From DATMER01 sp963844885 (GTDB lineage Bacteria > Acidobacteriota > Thermoanaerobaculia > Multivoradales > UBA5704): DNA of 64,000 bases. Where the stretch lies: NCBI GenBank assembly GCA_963844885.1, contig CAWJQA010000009.1, forward strand, positions 142,606-206,605. Direction: 5' to 3'. A program made the position numbers and the translations under genes. The notes under the pieces are model-generated. The model did not search any database. It was given only the letters and a program-made list of their open reading frames with translations, and was not told where the DNA came from. The number at the start of each line of letters is the position of its first letter. Positions within the stretch are counted from its first letter, which is position 1. Shown in pieces: positions 1 to 10,757 of the stretch.

Positions 1-759
1 GCGGGTGCGCCGCTGATGCTCGCCGAAGGGGTCTTCCAGGACGCCAAGCCCAAGGCCATCTTCGCCCTGCACTCCTTCCCCGACCTCCCGGTCGGGCAGG
101 TGGGCTACAACTCCGGGCCGACCATGGCGGCGGTGGACCAGTTCGTCATCAAGATCATCGGCAAGCAGGCGCACGGGGCCTATCCCCACCTGAGCGTGGA
201 CCCGATCGTCATCGCCTCGCAGGTCGTGCTGGCGCTGCAGACCATCCGGTCGCGCAACCTTCCCGCCATGGAGCCCAGCGTCCTGACCGTGGGCATCTTC
301 CGCGGCGGGGAGCGTTTCAACATCATCCCCGGCGAGGTCCACCTCGAAGGGACCGTGCGCACCTACAACGAAGAGATTCGCTCGGAAGTCGAGCGCCGCA
401 TGCGCGAGATCGTGGACGGGATCACGAAGGCGGGCGGCGGCTCGTTCGAGATGGAGTACAGGAAAAACGCGCCGGCCACGGTCAACGACCCGGCGCTGAC
501 CCGGACCTCGGCGGCGCTCCTGGAGCGCTCGCTGGGGGCCGGCAACGTCAAGGTCGTCGAGCCGTCCATGGCCGGCGAGGACTTCGCCTACTTCGCCGAC
601 GAGATCCCCGGGTTCTACTTCCGGCTGGGCGTCCTCGCGCCGGGGACCAGCTCGGGCGGCCTCCACACCCCGACCTTCCGCGGCGACGACAGCTCGATCG
701 CCGTCGGGATCAAAGCCATGTCGCGGCTGCTGGTGGACACCCTGCGCGAGGGGCGCTAA
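1..759 (+). CDS. M20D-type amidohydrolase/peptidase, 3' part
   Basis: The gene enters the window already open in frame 1, so its start lies upstream; at least 252 residues are present. It resembles M20D amidohydrolases (hippurate/N-acyl-amino-acid hydrolase type), zinc enzymes that cleave amide bonds of N-acylated amino acids. Visible family marks are KQAHGAYPHLSVDP (start of the dimerisation domain), RGGERFNIIPGEV, the late MAGEDFAYF metal/substrate motif and a C-terminal GLHTPTF histidine. The first metal-binding motifs are in the missing N-terminus. The substrate cannot be told from sequence. It stops 33 bases before pckA on the same strand. Confidence 0.85.
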   Translation, partial: AGAPLMLAEGVFQDAKPKAIFALHSFPDLPVGQVGYNSGPTMAAVDQFVIKIIGKQAHGAYPHLSVDPIVIASQVVLALQTIRSRNLPAMEPSVLTVGIFRGGERFNIIPGEVHLEGTVRTYNEEIRSEVERRMREIVDGITKAGGGSFEMEYRKNAPATVNDPALTRTSAALLERSLGAGNVKVVEPSMAGEDFAYFADEIPGFYFRLGVLAPGTSSGGLHTPTFRGDDSSIAVGIKAMSRLLVDTLREGR

Positions 760-792
760 TCATTCATCGATTTCTGGTTCCGAGGTGACGGA

Positions 793-2421
793 ATGCAAAA
801 CGAAGGGCCGTTCAAAAGCAGCTTTGGGATTGAAAACCACGGCATCACGGAAGCCGGGACGGTGTACTGGAACCTGCCGCCGGCCCGCCTGCACGAGATG
901 GCCGTCCAGCGCGGCGAGGGCGTGACCGCCGCCGGCGGGCCGATCGTCTGCCTCACCGGTCCGCACACCGGCCGGTCGCCCGACGACAAGTTCGTGATCT
1001 CCGACCCGTCGATCGACGGCGACATCTGGTGGGGTAATGTCAACCGCAAGTTCGACCGCGAAAAGTTCGAAGGCCTCCTCGCCAAGGCGCGGGAGCACGT
1101 GAAGAGCCGCGACCTTTTCGTTTTCGACGGCTGGGCCGGCGCGGCGGACGCCGATCCCGCCCACCGGATGGCCGTGCGGATCGTCACCGAGAACGCCTGG
1201 CACAGCCACTTCGCGCGCAACATGTTCGTGCGCGAGGAGGATCCGCGGAAGCTGGCCGCTTTCGAGCCCGAGTTCGTGGTCTGGAACGTCGCCTCGCTGC
1301 AGGCCGACCCGGCCACCGACGGCACCCGCGGCGGCACCTTCATCCTGCTCGACCTGGCGCGGCGCATGGTCTTGATCGGCGGCACCCAGTACGCCGGTGA
1401 GATCAAGAAAAGCATCTTCAGCGTCATGAATTATTACCTGCCCAAGAAGGGCGTCCTCTCCATGCATTGCAGCGCCAACTACGGCGCCACCAAGGACGAC
1501 GTTTCCCTCTTCTTCGGCCTCTCCGGCACCGGCAAGACGACCCTCTCGGCCGATCCGCACCGCACGCTGATCGGCGACGACGAGCACGGCTGGAGCGACC
1601 AGGGGGTGTTCAACATCGAAGGCGGCTGCTACGCGAAAGTGATCCGCCTGAGCCCCGAGGGCGAGCCCGAGATCTACACCACGACCCGCACCTTCGGCAC
1701 GGTGCTGGAAAACGTGGTCTGCGATCCCGAGACCCGGGAGCTCGACCTCGACTCCGAGCGCTACACCGAGAACACCCGCGCCAGCTATCCGCTCACCCAG
1801 CTCCAGAACGTGGACCTGGGCGGCATGGCCGGCCATCCGAAAAACATTGTCTTTCTCACCTGCGACGCCTTCGGAGTGCTGCCGCCGATCGCGCGGCTGA
1901 CCGACGAGCAGGCGATGTACCACTTCCTCTCCGGCTACACCGCGAAGGTGGCGGGCACGGAGAAGGGGGTCACGGAGCCGAAGGTCACCTTCAGCACCTG
2001 CTTCGGCGCGCCCTTCCTGCCGCTCCATCCGGCCGTCTACGCCGGCATGCTGGGCGAGAAGCTCAAGAAACACGGCGCCAAGGTCTGGCTGCTCAACACC
2101 GGCTGGACCGGCGGCCCGGTCGGTGTGGGCCAGCGGATCAAGCTCGCCTACACCCGCCGCATGGTCACCGCGGCGCTCTCGGGTGAGCTGGACGGCGTGG
2201 ACACCTGGACCGATCCGCACTTCGGCCTGGCCGTGCCGGTGAAGATCGAGGGCGTGCCCGACCCGGTGCTGCACCCCCGGGAGACCTGGAAGAGCCCCGC
2301 GGACTACGACGCCAAGGCGAGCCAGCTCGCCGAGATGTTCGCCGACAACTTCGAGAAGTACGAAGACCACGTGAGGGACGGCGTCAAGGCCGCCGGCCCC
2401 CGCAAGGTCAAGGCGGGCTGA
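793..2421 (+). CDS. pckA: Phosphoenolpyruvate carboxykinase (ATP)
   Basis: 542 residues, the usual length for ATP-dependent PEP carboxykinase, which converts oxaloacetate and ATP to phosphoenolpyruvate, CO2 and ADP in the cytoplasm (gluconeogenesis). The kinase-1a P-loop GLSGTGKTTLS is at residues 242-252. TGPHTGRSPDDKF near residue 55 binds substrate, and IGDDEHGW and FNIEGGCYAK are also typical. The ATG at 793 is preceded by GAGGTGA. The frame is intact throughout. It appears to be a stand-alone gene, with 110 bases before the efflux operon. Confidence 0.97.
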   Translation: MQNEGPFKSSFGIENHGITEAGTVYWNLPPARLHEMAVQRGEGVTAAGGPIVCLTGPHTGRSPDDKFVISDPSIDGDIWWGNVNRKFDREKFEGLLAKAREHVKSRDLFVFDGWAGAADADPAHRMAVRIVTENAWHSHFARNMFVREEDPRKLAAFEPEFVVWNVASLQADPATDGTRGGTFILLDLARRMVLIGGTQYAGEIKKSIFSVMNYYLPKKGVLSMHCSANYGATKDDVSLFFGLSGTGKTTLSADPHRTLIGDDEHGWSDQGVFNIEGGCYAKVIRLSPEGEPEIYTTTRTFGTVLENVVCDPETRELDLDSERYTENTRASYPLTQLQNVDLGGMAGHPKNIVFLTCDAFGVLPPIARLTDEQAMYHFLSGYTAKVAGTEKGVTEPKVTFSTCFGAPFLPLHPAVYAGMLGEKLKKHGAKVWLLNTGWTGGPVGVGQRIKLAYTRRMVTAALSGELDGVDTWTDPHFGLAVPVKIEGVPDPVLHPRETWKSPADYDAKASQLAEMFADNFEKYEDHVRDGVKAAGPRKVKAG

Positions 2422-2531
2422 AGCCGCATGCCCAGGTAAGAAAGATGATGTAAGAGATGTAAAGCCTCCTCCTCTCTGGAAATCAACGCCTTGGCCGGCG
2501 TTGTTGGACCGGGTGACGAGGAGGGGGTGAG

Positions 2532-3874
2532 ATGAGCCAGATCGAACAGGGACAAAAATCGGCCGACATCCTGGCCACGCTCGGCATGGACGAGAACGGC
2601 CGGAGCCGGACGTGGAAGCGCAGGATCGTCTGGATCCTGGTCGTGGCCGCGGTGATCGCCGTGGCCGCCTACGTCGTTTGGGGCCGCGGGGGAAAGGAGA
2701 GCGGGCCGCGCTACGTCACCAACCCGGCGCGGATCGGCGACCTCGTGGAGACCGTCTCCGCCACCGGTACGCTCGCGGCGCTCGACACCGTCCAGGTGGG
2801 CTCCGAGACCTCGGGCCGGATCCTGGAGGTGCTGGTCGACTTCAACGACCAGGTCCAGAAGGGACAGGTGCTCGCCACGATCGACCCCGAGCAAGCCCGG
2901 GCGCGCGCCGACGAGGCCGCCGCCCAGCTCCAGGCCGCCCGCGCCTCTCTGGCCCGCGCCCAGGCGACCGTGGCGGAGTCCGCCCAGAACCTGGCCCGGC
3001 TGCGGAGCCTCCGCGCCTCCGGTCTGATCTCGGAGCAGGACTTCGACACCGCGCAGGCGACGGCGCAGCGCTCCCAGGCCGACGTCGCTTCGGCGCGCGC
3101 CCAGGTCACGGTCGCCCAGGCCTCGCTCGCCGAAGCGCGCACGAACCTGGGGCGCACCTCGGTCCGCTCGCCCATCTCGGGCATCGTCCTCTCCCGCGCG
3201 GTCGAGCCGGGCCAGACGGTGGCGGCGTCCTTCCAGACGCCCGTGCTGTTCACGATCGCCCGCGACCTCACCGCCATGTCGCTGCACGTCCAGGTGGACG
3301 AGGCCGACGTCGGCAAGGTGAAAGAAGGCCAGCGCTCCACCTTCACCGTGGACGCCTACCCGGACCGCCGGTTCGACGCCCAGCTCGTCTCGCTACGCAA
3401 CGTGGCGGTCACGGCGCAGAACGTCGTCACCTATGAAGCCGTGCTCTCCGTGGACAACTCCGATCTGCGGCTCCGTCCGGGGATGACCGCGACCGCCACG
3501 ATCGTCACCTCCAGGAAAGAAGGCGTCCTCCTGGTGCCGAACGCCGCGCTCCGGTTCACGCCTCCCGAGGTGACCGCCGCCGGCCAGTCGCGGAGGACGG
3601 GCCTGTTCCTGCCCGGCATCAGCCGCGGCGGGCCTCCGGGCGGGTCCCGGCAGCGGCAGCAGCAGTCCAACGGAAATACCGGGAACGGGGCGCGGCCGGC
3701 GGATCGGCAGGCGGCCGGGAACGCCACCGTCTGGGTCCTGCGCGACGGCAAGCCGGTCGCCGTCCCGGTGACGTCCGGAGCCACGGACGGCCGCGATACG
3801 GTGGTGAGCTCCGCACAGCTCGAAGCGGGCGACGAGGTCATCGTCGACATCGCGGTCCAGGAGGACAAGGCGTC

Positions 3875-3878
<4 letters not shown>
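2532..3878 (+). CDS. MacA-like periplasmic adaptor (HlyD/RND membrane-fusion family)
   Basis: 448 residues. A short cytoplasmic tail is followed by one membrane segment (about 31-50), a lipoyl-like half near 90-115, an Ala/Gln-rich coiled-coil hairpin (about 118-205), the second lipoyl half (SPISGIVLSR) and a beta-barrel domain. A Gln/Gly/Arg-rich low-complexity stretch lies near 360-395. Such adaptors join an inner-membrane ABC transporter to an outer-membrane channel. A strong GAGGAGGGGG ribosome site precedes the ATG. It overlaps the next gene by 4 bases, so the adaptor, ATPase and permease form one operon. The exported substrate is unknown. Confidence 0.9.
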
Positions 3879-4617
<739 letters not shown>

Positions 4618-4618
<1 letters not shown>

Positions 4619-5818
4619 TGCTCTGGACGACGCTCCTCATGTCGTTGCGGGAGATCCGCCGCAACTCCCTGCGCTCGCTGTTGACGATGCTCGGCGTGAT
4701 CATCGGCGTCGGCGCGGTCGTGGTCCTCGTCACCCTTGGCAAAGGGGCGAGCGCCAAGGTGGAGTCCGACATCGCCAAGCTCGGCAACAACCTGCTCATC
4801 GTTTCGCCGGGCGCCAGCCGGCGGGGCTCCTCCTTCAGCACCGCCCGGCCGCTCGAGCGTGGCGACGTCGCCGCCATCGAGCGCGAGGTCACCGGCATCG
4901 CCGCCGTCGCGCCGGCCTCTCAAAAGCAGACGCCGGTGATCTCCGGCAACCGCAACTGGAGCACCTCGGTCGTCGGCACGACCGCCACCTATCTGGAAGT
5001 ACGCGGCTATCAGGTCGGTACGGGCCGGTCGTTCACCGACTCCGAGGCCGCGTCCGGGCGCGCCGTGGTGATCCTGGGCCAGACCGTACGCAAGGAGCTG
5101 TTCGGATCGCAAGACCCGATCGGTCAACAGGTCCGTGTCTGCCCGCATGCCGGCCGAGGTGATCGGCGTCCTCGCCTCCAAGGGCCAGGCGGCCATGGGA
5201 ATGGATCAGGACGACGTCGTCGTGATGCCGCTCGTCACCTACCAGCGCCGCATCGCGGGCAACACCGACATCTCCTCCATCTACGTTTCGGCGGCCAAGG
5301 GCCGTTCGACCACCCTCGTTCAGACCCAGATCGAGGCGCTGCTGCGCCAGCGGCGGCGCCCGGCCGGCGAGGACGACTTCAACGTGCGCGACATGGCGGA
5401 GATCGCGGCCACCATGGCGAGCGCCACCGGAGCACTGACGGCGCTGCTCGGCGCCATCGCCGGCGTGAGCCTGCTGGTGGGCGGCATCGGCATCATGAAC
5501 ATCATGCTCGTCTCCGTGACCGAGCGCACCCGGGAGATCGGCATCCGCCTGTCGATCGGAGCGCTGCCGCGCGAGGTTTTGTTGCAGTTCCTCGTCGAGG
5601 CGGTCGTCCTGTCGAGCCTCGGCGGCGCGCTCGGCATCCTCTCGGGGCTCGGCGGAGGCTGGTTCGCGGCCCGCGCCCTGGAGGTACCGTTCCTGGTCGT
5701 GCCCCAGATCGTGGTGGTCGCCTTCCTCTTCTCGGCGGCCGTGGGCGTGATCTTCGGCATCCTGCCTGCCCGCCGGGCCGCCCGGCTGAACCCGATCGAG
5801 GCGCTGCGGCACGAGTAG
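4618..5818 (+). CDS. MacB-type ABC permease, interrupted by one frameshift
   Basis: About 400 residues once one base is removed: a first membrane segment (MLGVIIGVGAVVVLVTLG), a periplasmic MacB-PCD domain and three C-terminal membrane segments ending in PARRAARLNPIEALRHE, a common end for this family. The frame changes from 1 to 2 at about 5142-5144, in a CCC run between PIGQQVRV and RMPAEVIG. Both sides are well conserved and together give the normal family length. A sequencing error is the simplest explanation, and a true recent inactivation is the alternative. Confidence 0.88.
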
Positions 5819-5851
5819 AGACCGCGGCACGAGTAGGTACAATCTCTTCCC

Positions 5852-6970
5852 ATGAGCTGCCCGCCGTGGGAACCCCGCTACCGTCTCACACCGGCCATGG
5901 CCCGGTCTCTCATGGAAGTGGGAGCGGCCAGCGCGGTCGTGGAGCACCTGGCCATCCCTCCGGGTGTCCGCGAGGAGCTTCGGCGCCGGGCCCGGGTACG
6001 CTCGACGCACTTCTCGACCCGCATCGAGGGCAACCGTCTCACGCTGGCCGAGGCGGAGGAGGTGGTCGGCGGTGGCGGCGATAGCCGTGTCCGATTCCAC
6101 GGGCGTGAACGGGATGTGACCGAGGTCCGGAACTACTGGAACGCCCTCCTCAAAGTTGAGGAGTGGGCGGCGGGCGGGCGGCCCTTGGACGAGGATCTCA
6201 TCCAGCGCATTCACGCGCTCGTGGAGAGGGGAGCCCGCTCGAAACCGAGCTCCTGGCGCGACGGGCAGAACGTGATCCGCGACTCGGAGTCCGGAGCCCT
6301 CGTCTACCTGCCGCCCGAGGCGAAGGACGTGCCTCTCCTGATGTCCGGGCTGGTCGCATGGGTACGGCAGGCGGAGGAGGAGCTGATTCCGGTGCCTATC
6401 ATCGCCGGCCTGGCCCACTACCAGTTCGTGACGATCCATCCGTATTACGACGGGAACGGCCGCACGGCCCGGCTGCTCGCCACCTTCCTTCTCCAGCGCG
6501 GAGGTCATGGGCTGCAAGGACTCTTCTCTCTGGAAGAGCACCATGCCCGGGATCTTGCTGCCTACTACGGCTCCCTCATGGTCCACCCCCACCACAACTA
6601 CTACGAAGGCCGGGCCGAGGCCGATCTGACTCCCTGGCTGGAGTATTTTCTCGACACGCTGGCCGATGTGTTCACGGCCGCGAAAATCGAGGCGCTGCAC
6701 GCCGCGGAGACCGGGATCTCCCTGGAGCCGCAAGAGTTGCGCCGGTTGGACCCGCGCGCACGGACGGTGCTCGGCCTGTTCTCGATCCACGAGAGAATCA
6801 CCGCCCGGCATGTGGCCGCGGCGCTCGGTCTTTCGGACCGCATGGCGCGCCTCCTGCTCCGGCAATGGGCGGATGAAGGCTGGCTCGAGGTGGCAGACGC
6901 CGCCCGCCGGACCCGCTCCTACGCGTTATCGGCAATTTATCGGCAATTTATCGGTAATCCATCGGCATAG
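5852..6970 (+). CDS. Fic-domain protein (predicted AMP-transferase), self-inhibited type
   Basis: 372 residues. A Fic N-terminal domain carries the inhibitory-helix signature STRIEG at 55-60, matching (S/T)xxxE(G/N). The Fic core has HPYYDGNGR at 196-204, with the catalytic His and the ATP-phosphate-binding Asn/Arg. A winged-helix-like C-terminus (about 305-365) follows. Fic enzymes usually transfer AMP to hydroxyl side chains of target proteins. An intrinsic inhibitory helix before the core marks class II, which does not need a separate antitoxin. It is 33 bases from macB and just upstream of the IetAS-like pair. The last codons run through a short TATCGGCAATT direct repeat. The target is unknown. 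Confidence 0.92.
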   Translation: MSCPPWEPRYRLTPAMARSLMEVGAASAVVEHLAIPPGVREELRRRARVRSTHFSTRIEGNRLTLAEAEEVVGGGGDSRVRFHGRERDVTEVRNYWNALLKVEEWAAGGRPLDEDLIQRIHALVERGARSKPSSWRDGQNVIRDSESGALVYLPPEAKDVPLLMSGLVAWVRQAEEELIPVPIIAGLAHYQFVTIHPYYDGNGRTARLLATFLLQRGGHGLQGLFSLEEHHARDLAAYYGSLMVHPHHNYYEGRAEADLTPWLEYFLDTLADVFTAAKIEALHAAETGISLEPQELRRLDPRARTVLGLFSIHERITARHVAAALGLSDRMARLLLRQWADEGWLEVADAARRTRSYALSAIYRQFIGNPSA

Positions 6971-7056
6971 ACGACGGCGGTACTGGAGTAGAATCAGGCC
7001 GAAGGAGCCCTCCGGAGACCTGAAGGAAGCTCCGGCGTATTGATGAGGAGTCTGTC

Positions 7057-8050
7057 ATGGCTGAAGGACGTCTGCTTCGGAAGCTCATCAAGGCCGGTAG
7101 CCAGGCTGCTACTGAGGATTTCCGTACTGCCGCCGAGGAGCTGATTCGGCTGGAGCGGGAGAAAAAGCATCATCTGCTAGCCAACGACCTGGAGCGCATC
7201 CTCTACGGGGAGCGCTCGTCGTCGTCGCGCCCGATACCCAGAGGGGGCCAGACATCTCCCAAGGATCGGGAGCGCGGCCTCGCTCTGCTCGAATTTCGGG
7301 AACCTGTGCGCGATCAGACCGACATCGTCCTCTCGGACGAGAACCGGTCTGTTCTGCCAGACTCTCATGGAGCAGAACAGGGGCGAGCTTTTGGCGAGCT
7401 ACGGCCTGAGACCCATCTCGCGCCTTCTCTTCTGCGGTCCGCCGGGTTGTGGGAAAACGCTCGCTGCCGAGGTCTTGGCGAGCGAATTGGGCCTCCAGCT
7501 AGCGACGGTCAGGTTCGACGCGGTCGTGTCCTCCTTTCTGGGTGAGACAGCTTCCAATTTGCGTAAGGTCTTCGATTCTCTCGCGACCCAGAAGGTCGTT
7601 GCGCTTTTCGATGAGTTCGACGCCATTGGAAAAGAGCGCGAGGATCCGACGGAACACGGCGAGTTGAAGAGAGTTGTGAATTCATTTCTTCAGATGGTGG
7701 ATGCCTACCGTGGTCCGAGCCTTCTCGTCGCGGCGACGAACCATGAACGTGTGCTCGACAGGGCCATCTGGCGACGATTTGACGAGGTTCTCTTTTTCGA
7801 CAAACCCAACCTGGAGCAGATCCGCCAGCTCTTGCAGGTGAAGCTCCGTGGTGTGCGCTACGATCTGCCTCTCGCAGACCCGGGTTTTCTCAATCACTTG
7901 ACGGGGTTCACCCAGGCAGCGATCGAAAGGGTGCTGATTCGTGCCATCAAGGCGATGGCGCTCAAAGGCCGGCAGTTCCTGACCATTGATCTCGTTTCCG
8001 AGGCCCGGGAACGAGAAGAGCGCCGTACCACCCTCCTGACCAAGCTGTAA
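7057..8050 (+). CDS. AAA+ ATPase, IetA-like, with one frameshift
   Basis: About 330 residues after joining two frames. The N-terminal half (7057 to about 7355) has a helical leader and ends at DIVLSDENRSVL. The frame then moves by one base at a CC at 7357-7358 and continues as QTLMEQNRGELLASYGL. The AAA core has Walker A GPPGCGKT, Walker B VVALFDEFDAIGK, a sensor-1 region LLVAATNH and an arginine-rich RAIWRRFD box. An AAA ATPase directly followed by a subtilase is the IetAS arrangement, first described for plasmid stability on an Agrobacterium Ti plasmid and later tested as an antiphage pair. The role here is inferred from that context. Confidence 0.85.
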
Positions 8051-8068
8051 ACGGGATGATTCCGTCGA

Positions 8069-10394
8069 ATGCCAGACCCGCTCCATCACCTTCCCTTGCC
8101 GCGCCTTGAGCCGGTCAACGAACGCCGGACCAAAGGTTCTGGCCCTCGACGCTCTGTACCGGATGACCCGCGCGCTCACGCCCGCAAGCTGAGGAAGGAG
8201 CTGGATCAAAGGGTGGAGGCTGCCGGGAGAGAAACGGGTGCGTTCGATCCGCGCCTCCTGTTGAAACTCGAAGTTGAAGGCATTCAACCTGAAGATCTCG
8301 AAGCGATCCCCGGTCTGCAGTTGGTCAGCCAGGAGGGTAAATCCCTGTTGGTGCTTTTCGCGGATGAACGTGGTCTGATCGAGTTCCGGAGCCGCCTCGA
8401 CCAGATTGCTGCCGGACGAAAAGCCGTCCGGCAGGAACGTCCTCTTCGCGATCAAGGGAATCGAGGGTTGGAGTCGGGAGGATCGGCGGGGCCCCGCACT
8501 TCGGCGCGAAGGTTTACCGTGGGTCGAATCCTTCGTTGTCAACGTTGAGCTCTGGCCTCTTGAGCGCCAGCCCGACCGCAAGAGGATGATCGAGTCGTTT
8601 CGTCAGTGGTGCGGAGGCCGAAGCATTTCGATCCTGGACTTGCTGGACCAGGAAACCATCGTCCTATGCCGGATCAAGCTGACCTCCCACGGGTTTGAAA
8701 ATCTCCTCGAGCACCGGGATGTCCGGGAGGTGGATCTTCCTCCTCGTTACCAGCTCGATTTTAGCTTGTTGAGCCTGGACCTGCAATCCATTCCAGAGGT
8801 TCTTCCGCCAGGAGACGATGCCCCCAGAATTGTCGTCCTGGACAGCGGCCTGGCCACGAATCATCCCCTCGTCGCGCCTGCGGTGGGCGATGCTCAGAGC
8901 TTCGTGCCAGGGTTCGGGGCCGAGGATGAGCACGGCCACGGCACGATGGTTGGAGGGATCGCTCTCTACGGCGATCTCGAAGAAGCCGCTGCCAGTGGAG
9001 CATTCTCACCAGTCTTGCGCCTCTTCAGCGGGCGGATCACCGACAGTGACAATGAGAACAGCACGGATTTTATCGAGCGTTATATCGAGGAGGCGGTCAA
9101 CTATTTTGTCACGCTCTATGGCTGCAAGGTGTTCAACCTTTCGCTGGGCGATGCTCGGCGGCCCTTCGTGGAAGGACATGTTCGTGGTCTCGCCGCGGTT
9201 CTCGATTCGCTGGCGCGGCAATACAGAGTCCTGTTCGTAGTATCGGCAGGGAATTTTGCGGGCAGCGAAGGTTCTCCCGAAAATTGGGGTAAGGAGTACC
9301 CCCATTACTTGTTCAATGGCGAGGCTCGACTCCTCGATCCTGCGCCGGCTCTCAACGTGCTGACGGTAGGTAGCCTTGCGCGCTACGAGGTTCCAAGGAT
9401 GGCCCAGCGATTCCCGAATGATCCTGCCTATCAGGTGATCGCGCGGAGGGACCAGCCCTCTCCCTTTTCTCGATCCGGCCCGGGGCCGAACGGAGCCATC
9501 AAGCCGGACGTGGCCGAATATGGCGGAAACCTCTACGTGGATCTTCGCACCGGACAGCGCGATGCTCGGGGACTGAACGAGCTCGGAGAGCTTGGCCTTT
9601 CCGGGGGTTCGCCGCTGGCAAACTCTTCTGTATTGATTCAGGGACGAGCTTCGCGGCTCCGAAAGTGACGCACCTTGCTGGCCGCCTGCTGACCGAGTAC
9701 CCCGACGCCTCTCCGGATCTGCTGCGTGCTTTGATCGTCGCCCACAGCAGTCATCCCGAAGCAGCGTTGGATCTCCTGGAAAGGGACGAGAAGAAGATCT
9801 ACCATTTGCTGGGCTACGGACGGCCGGATGGGGAAGCGGCGATCCTTTCCAGCGAGCGGAATGTGACGCTCCTTCGCGAGGACAGCCTTGGTGAGAACGA
9901 GCATCACTTCTATGAGATCCCTCTTCCGGAAGACTTCCTCCGAAAGCCAACCCGCAGAGGTCGCAGGATCACGGTGGCTCTTGCCCATACTCCGCTGGTG
10001 CGAAGGACCAGACTCGGGTACCGAGCCGGCAGCTTTCAGTTTCGCGTAGTGCGCTACGGGAGCCTGCAAGAAGTCATCAATGTTTTCCGTCGGACCCCTC
10101 CAGATCAGCGGGAGGAGATGATTCCAGAGGCTGGAAAGTTCCGGCCTACCGCACAAAGCAGGAGCAAGGGAACCGCTCAGGCTGGGACGTGGAATATCCG
10201 GCAGGTCGAACTCGCGATGGCAGGAAAAGAGCTTGTTCCTGGTCGTCACCCGCACGGTTCCTCCCTGGGCAACAGGTCTGGCCACTCACGAGCCGTACGC
10301 CGTGGTCGTTGTCATCCAGGACCGGTCCGCCGAGCAGGTGCGGTACTACACGCAGCTCGCGCAGAAACTCCGGGTGCCGCGCATTCGGCTATAG
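8069..10394 (+). CDS. Subtilisin-family (S8) serine protease, IetS-like, with three frameshifts
   Basis: About 774 residues when three one-base frame changes are repaired. The catalytic triad is visible: Asp in IVVLDSGL, His in EHGHGT and Ser in TSFAAPKV. The Ser motif is only read after adding one base at about 9644. The other breaks are an extra A in AAAA at 8419-8422 and in AAAA at 10225-10228. After the last one the C-terminus reads SLFLVVTRTVPPWATGLA and ends RVPRIRL. The N-terminus (HLPLPRLEPVNERR) and the long C-terminal domain match the proteases paired with IetA ATPases. It lies 18 bases after the ATPase. Either the gene is decayed or this stretch contains base-calling errors. Confidence 0.83.
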
Positions 10395-10445
10395 CCGGTT
10401 GTCTTCCCGAAGCAGCACGTGTCTGATCGGAGGGAGGAGCCCGTC

Positions 10446-10757
10446 ATGAAGAGAATCCTGTCCGCCTTGGCTCTTGTGTCCTCGCCGGCCGGCGAGGATT
10501 TCTGGGGGGCGCTTTGGAAACCGGCCGAAAAGACCGGACCGGGGCCGATGAGCGAGGCGCTCCGGACCGGCCGCGCCGTCGAACGCGGCGGCACGCTTTA
10601 CGCCGTGTCCGAGGGCCGGCTCCTCCACTACACGGCGGACGGCAAGCTTCTGGGCGAGGTGAAGCACGCGTCGGCCCTGGCGGTCACGGACGGCGATCAG
10701 GTGCTGGCGGCCGTGGGCACTGAGGTGGTCGAGCTACCCGCCGGCGGTACGCTGTGA
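10446..10757 (+). CDS. Small protein of unknown function
   Basis: 103 residues with no family I recognise. The ATG at 10446 has GGAGGGAGGAG just upstream. The first 12 residues (MKRILSALALVS) look like the start of a signal peptide but are followed at once by polar residues, so export is doubtful. The second half has short alternating strands (GTLYAVSEGRLLHYTADGK) like one or two blades of a beta-propeller. Its stop overlaps the GTG start of the next gene, so the two are probably co-translated. Confidence 0.6.
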   Translation: MKRILSALALVSSPAGEDFWGALWKPAEKTGPGPMSEALRTGRAVERGGTLYAVSEGRLLHYTADGKLLGEVKHASALAVTDGDQVLAAVGTEVVELPAGGTL

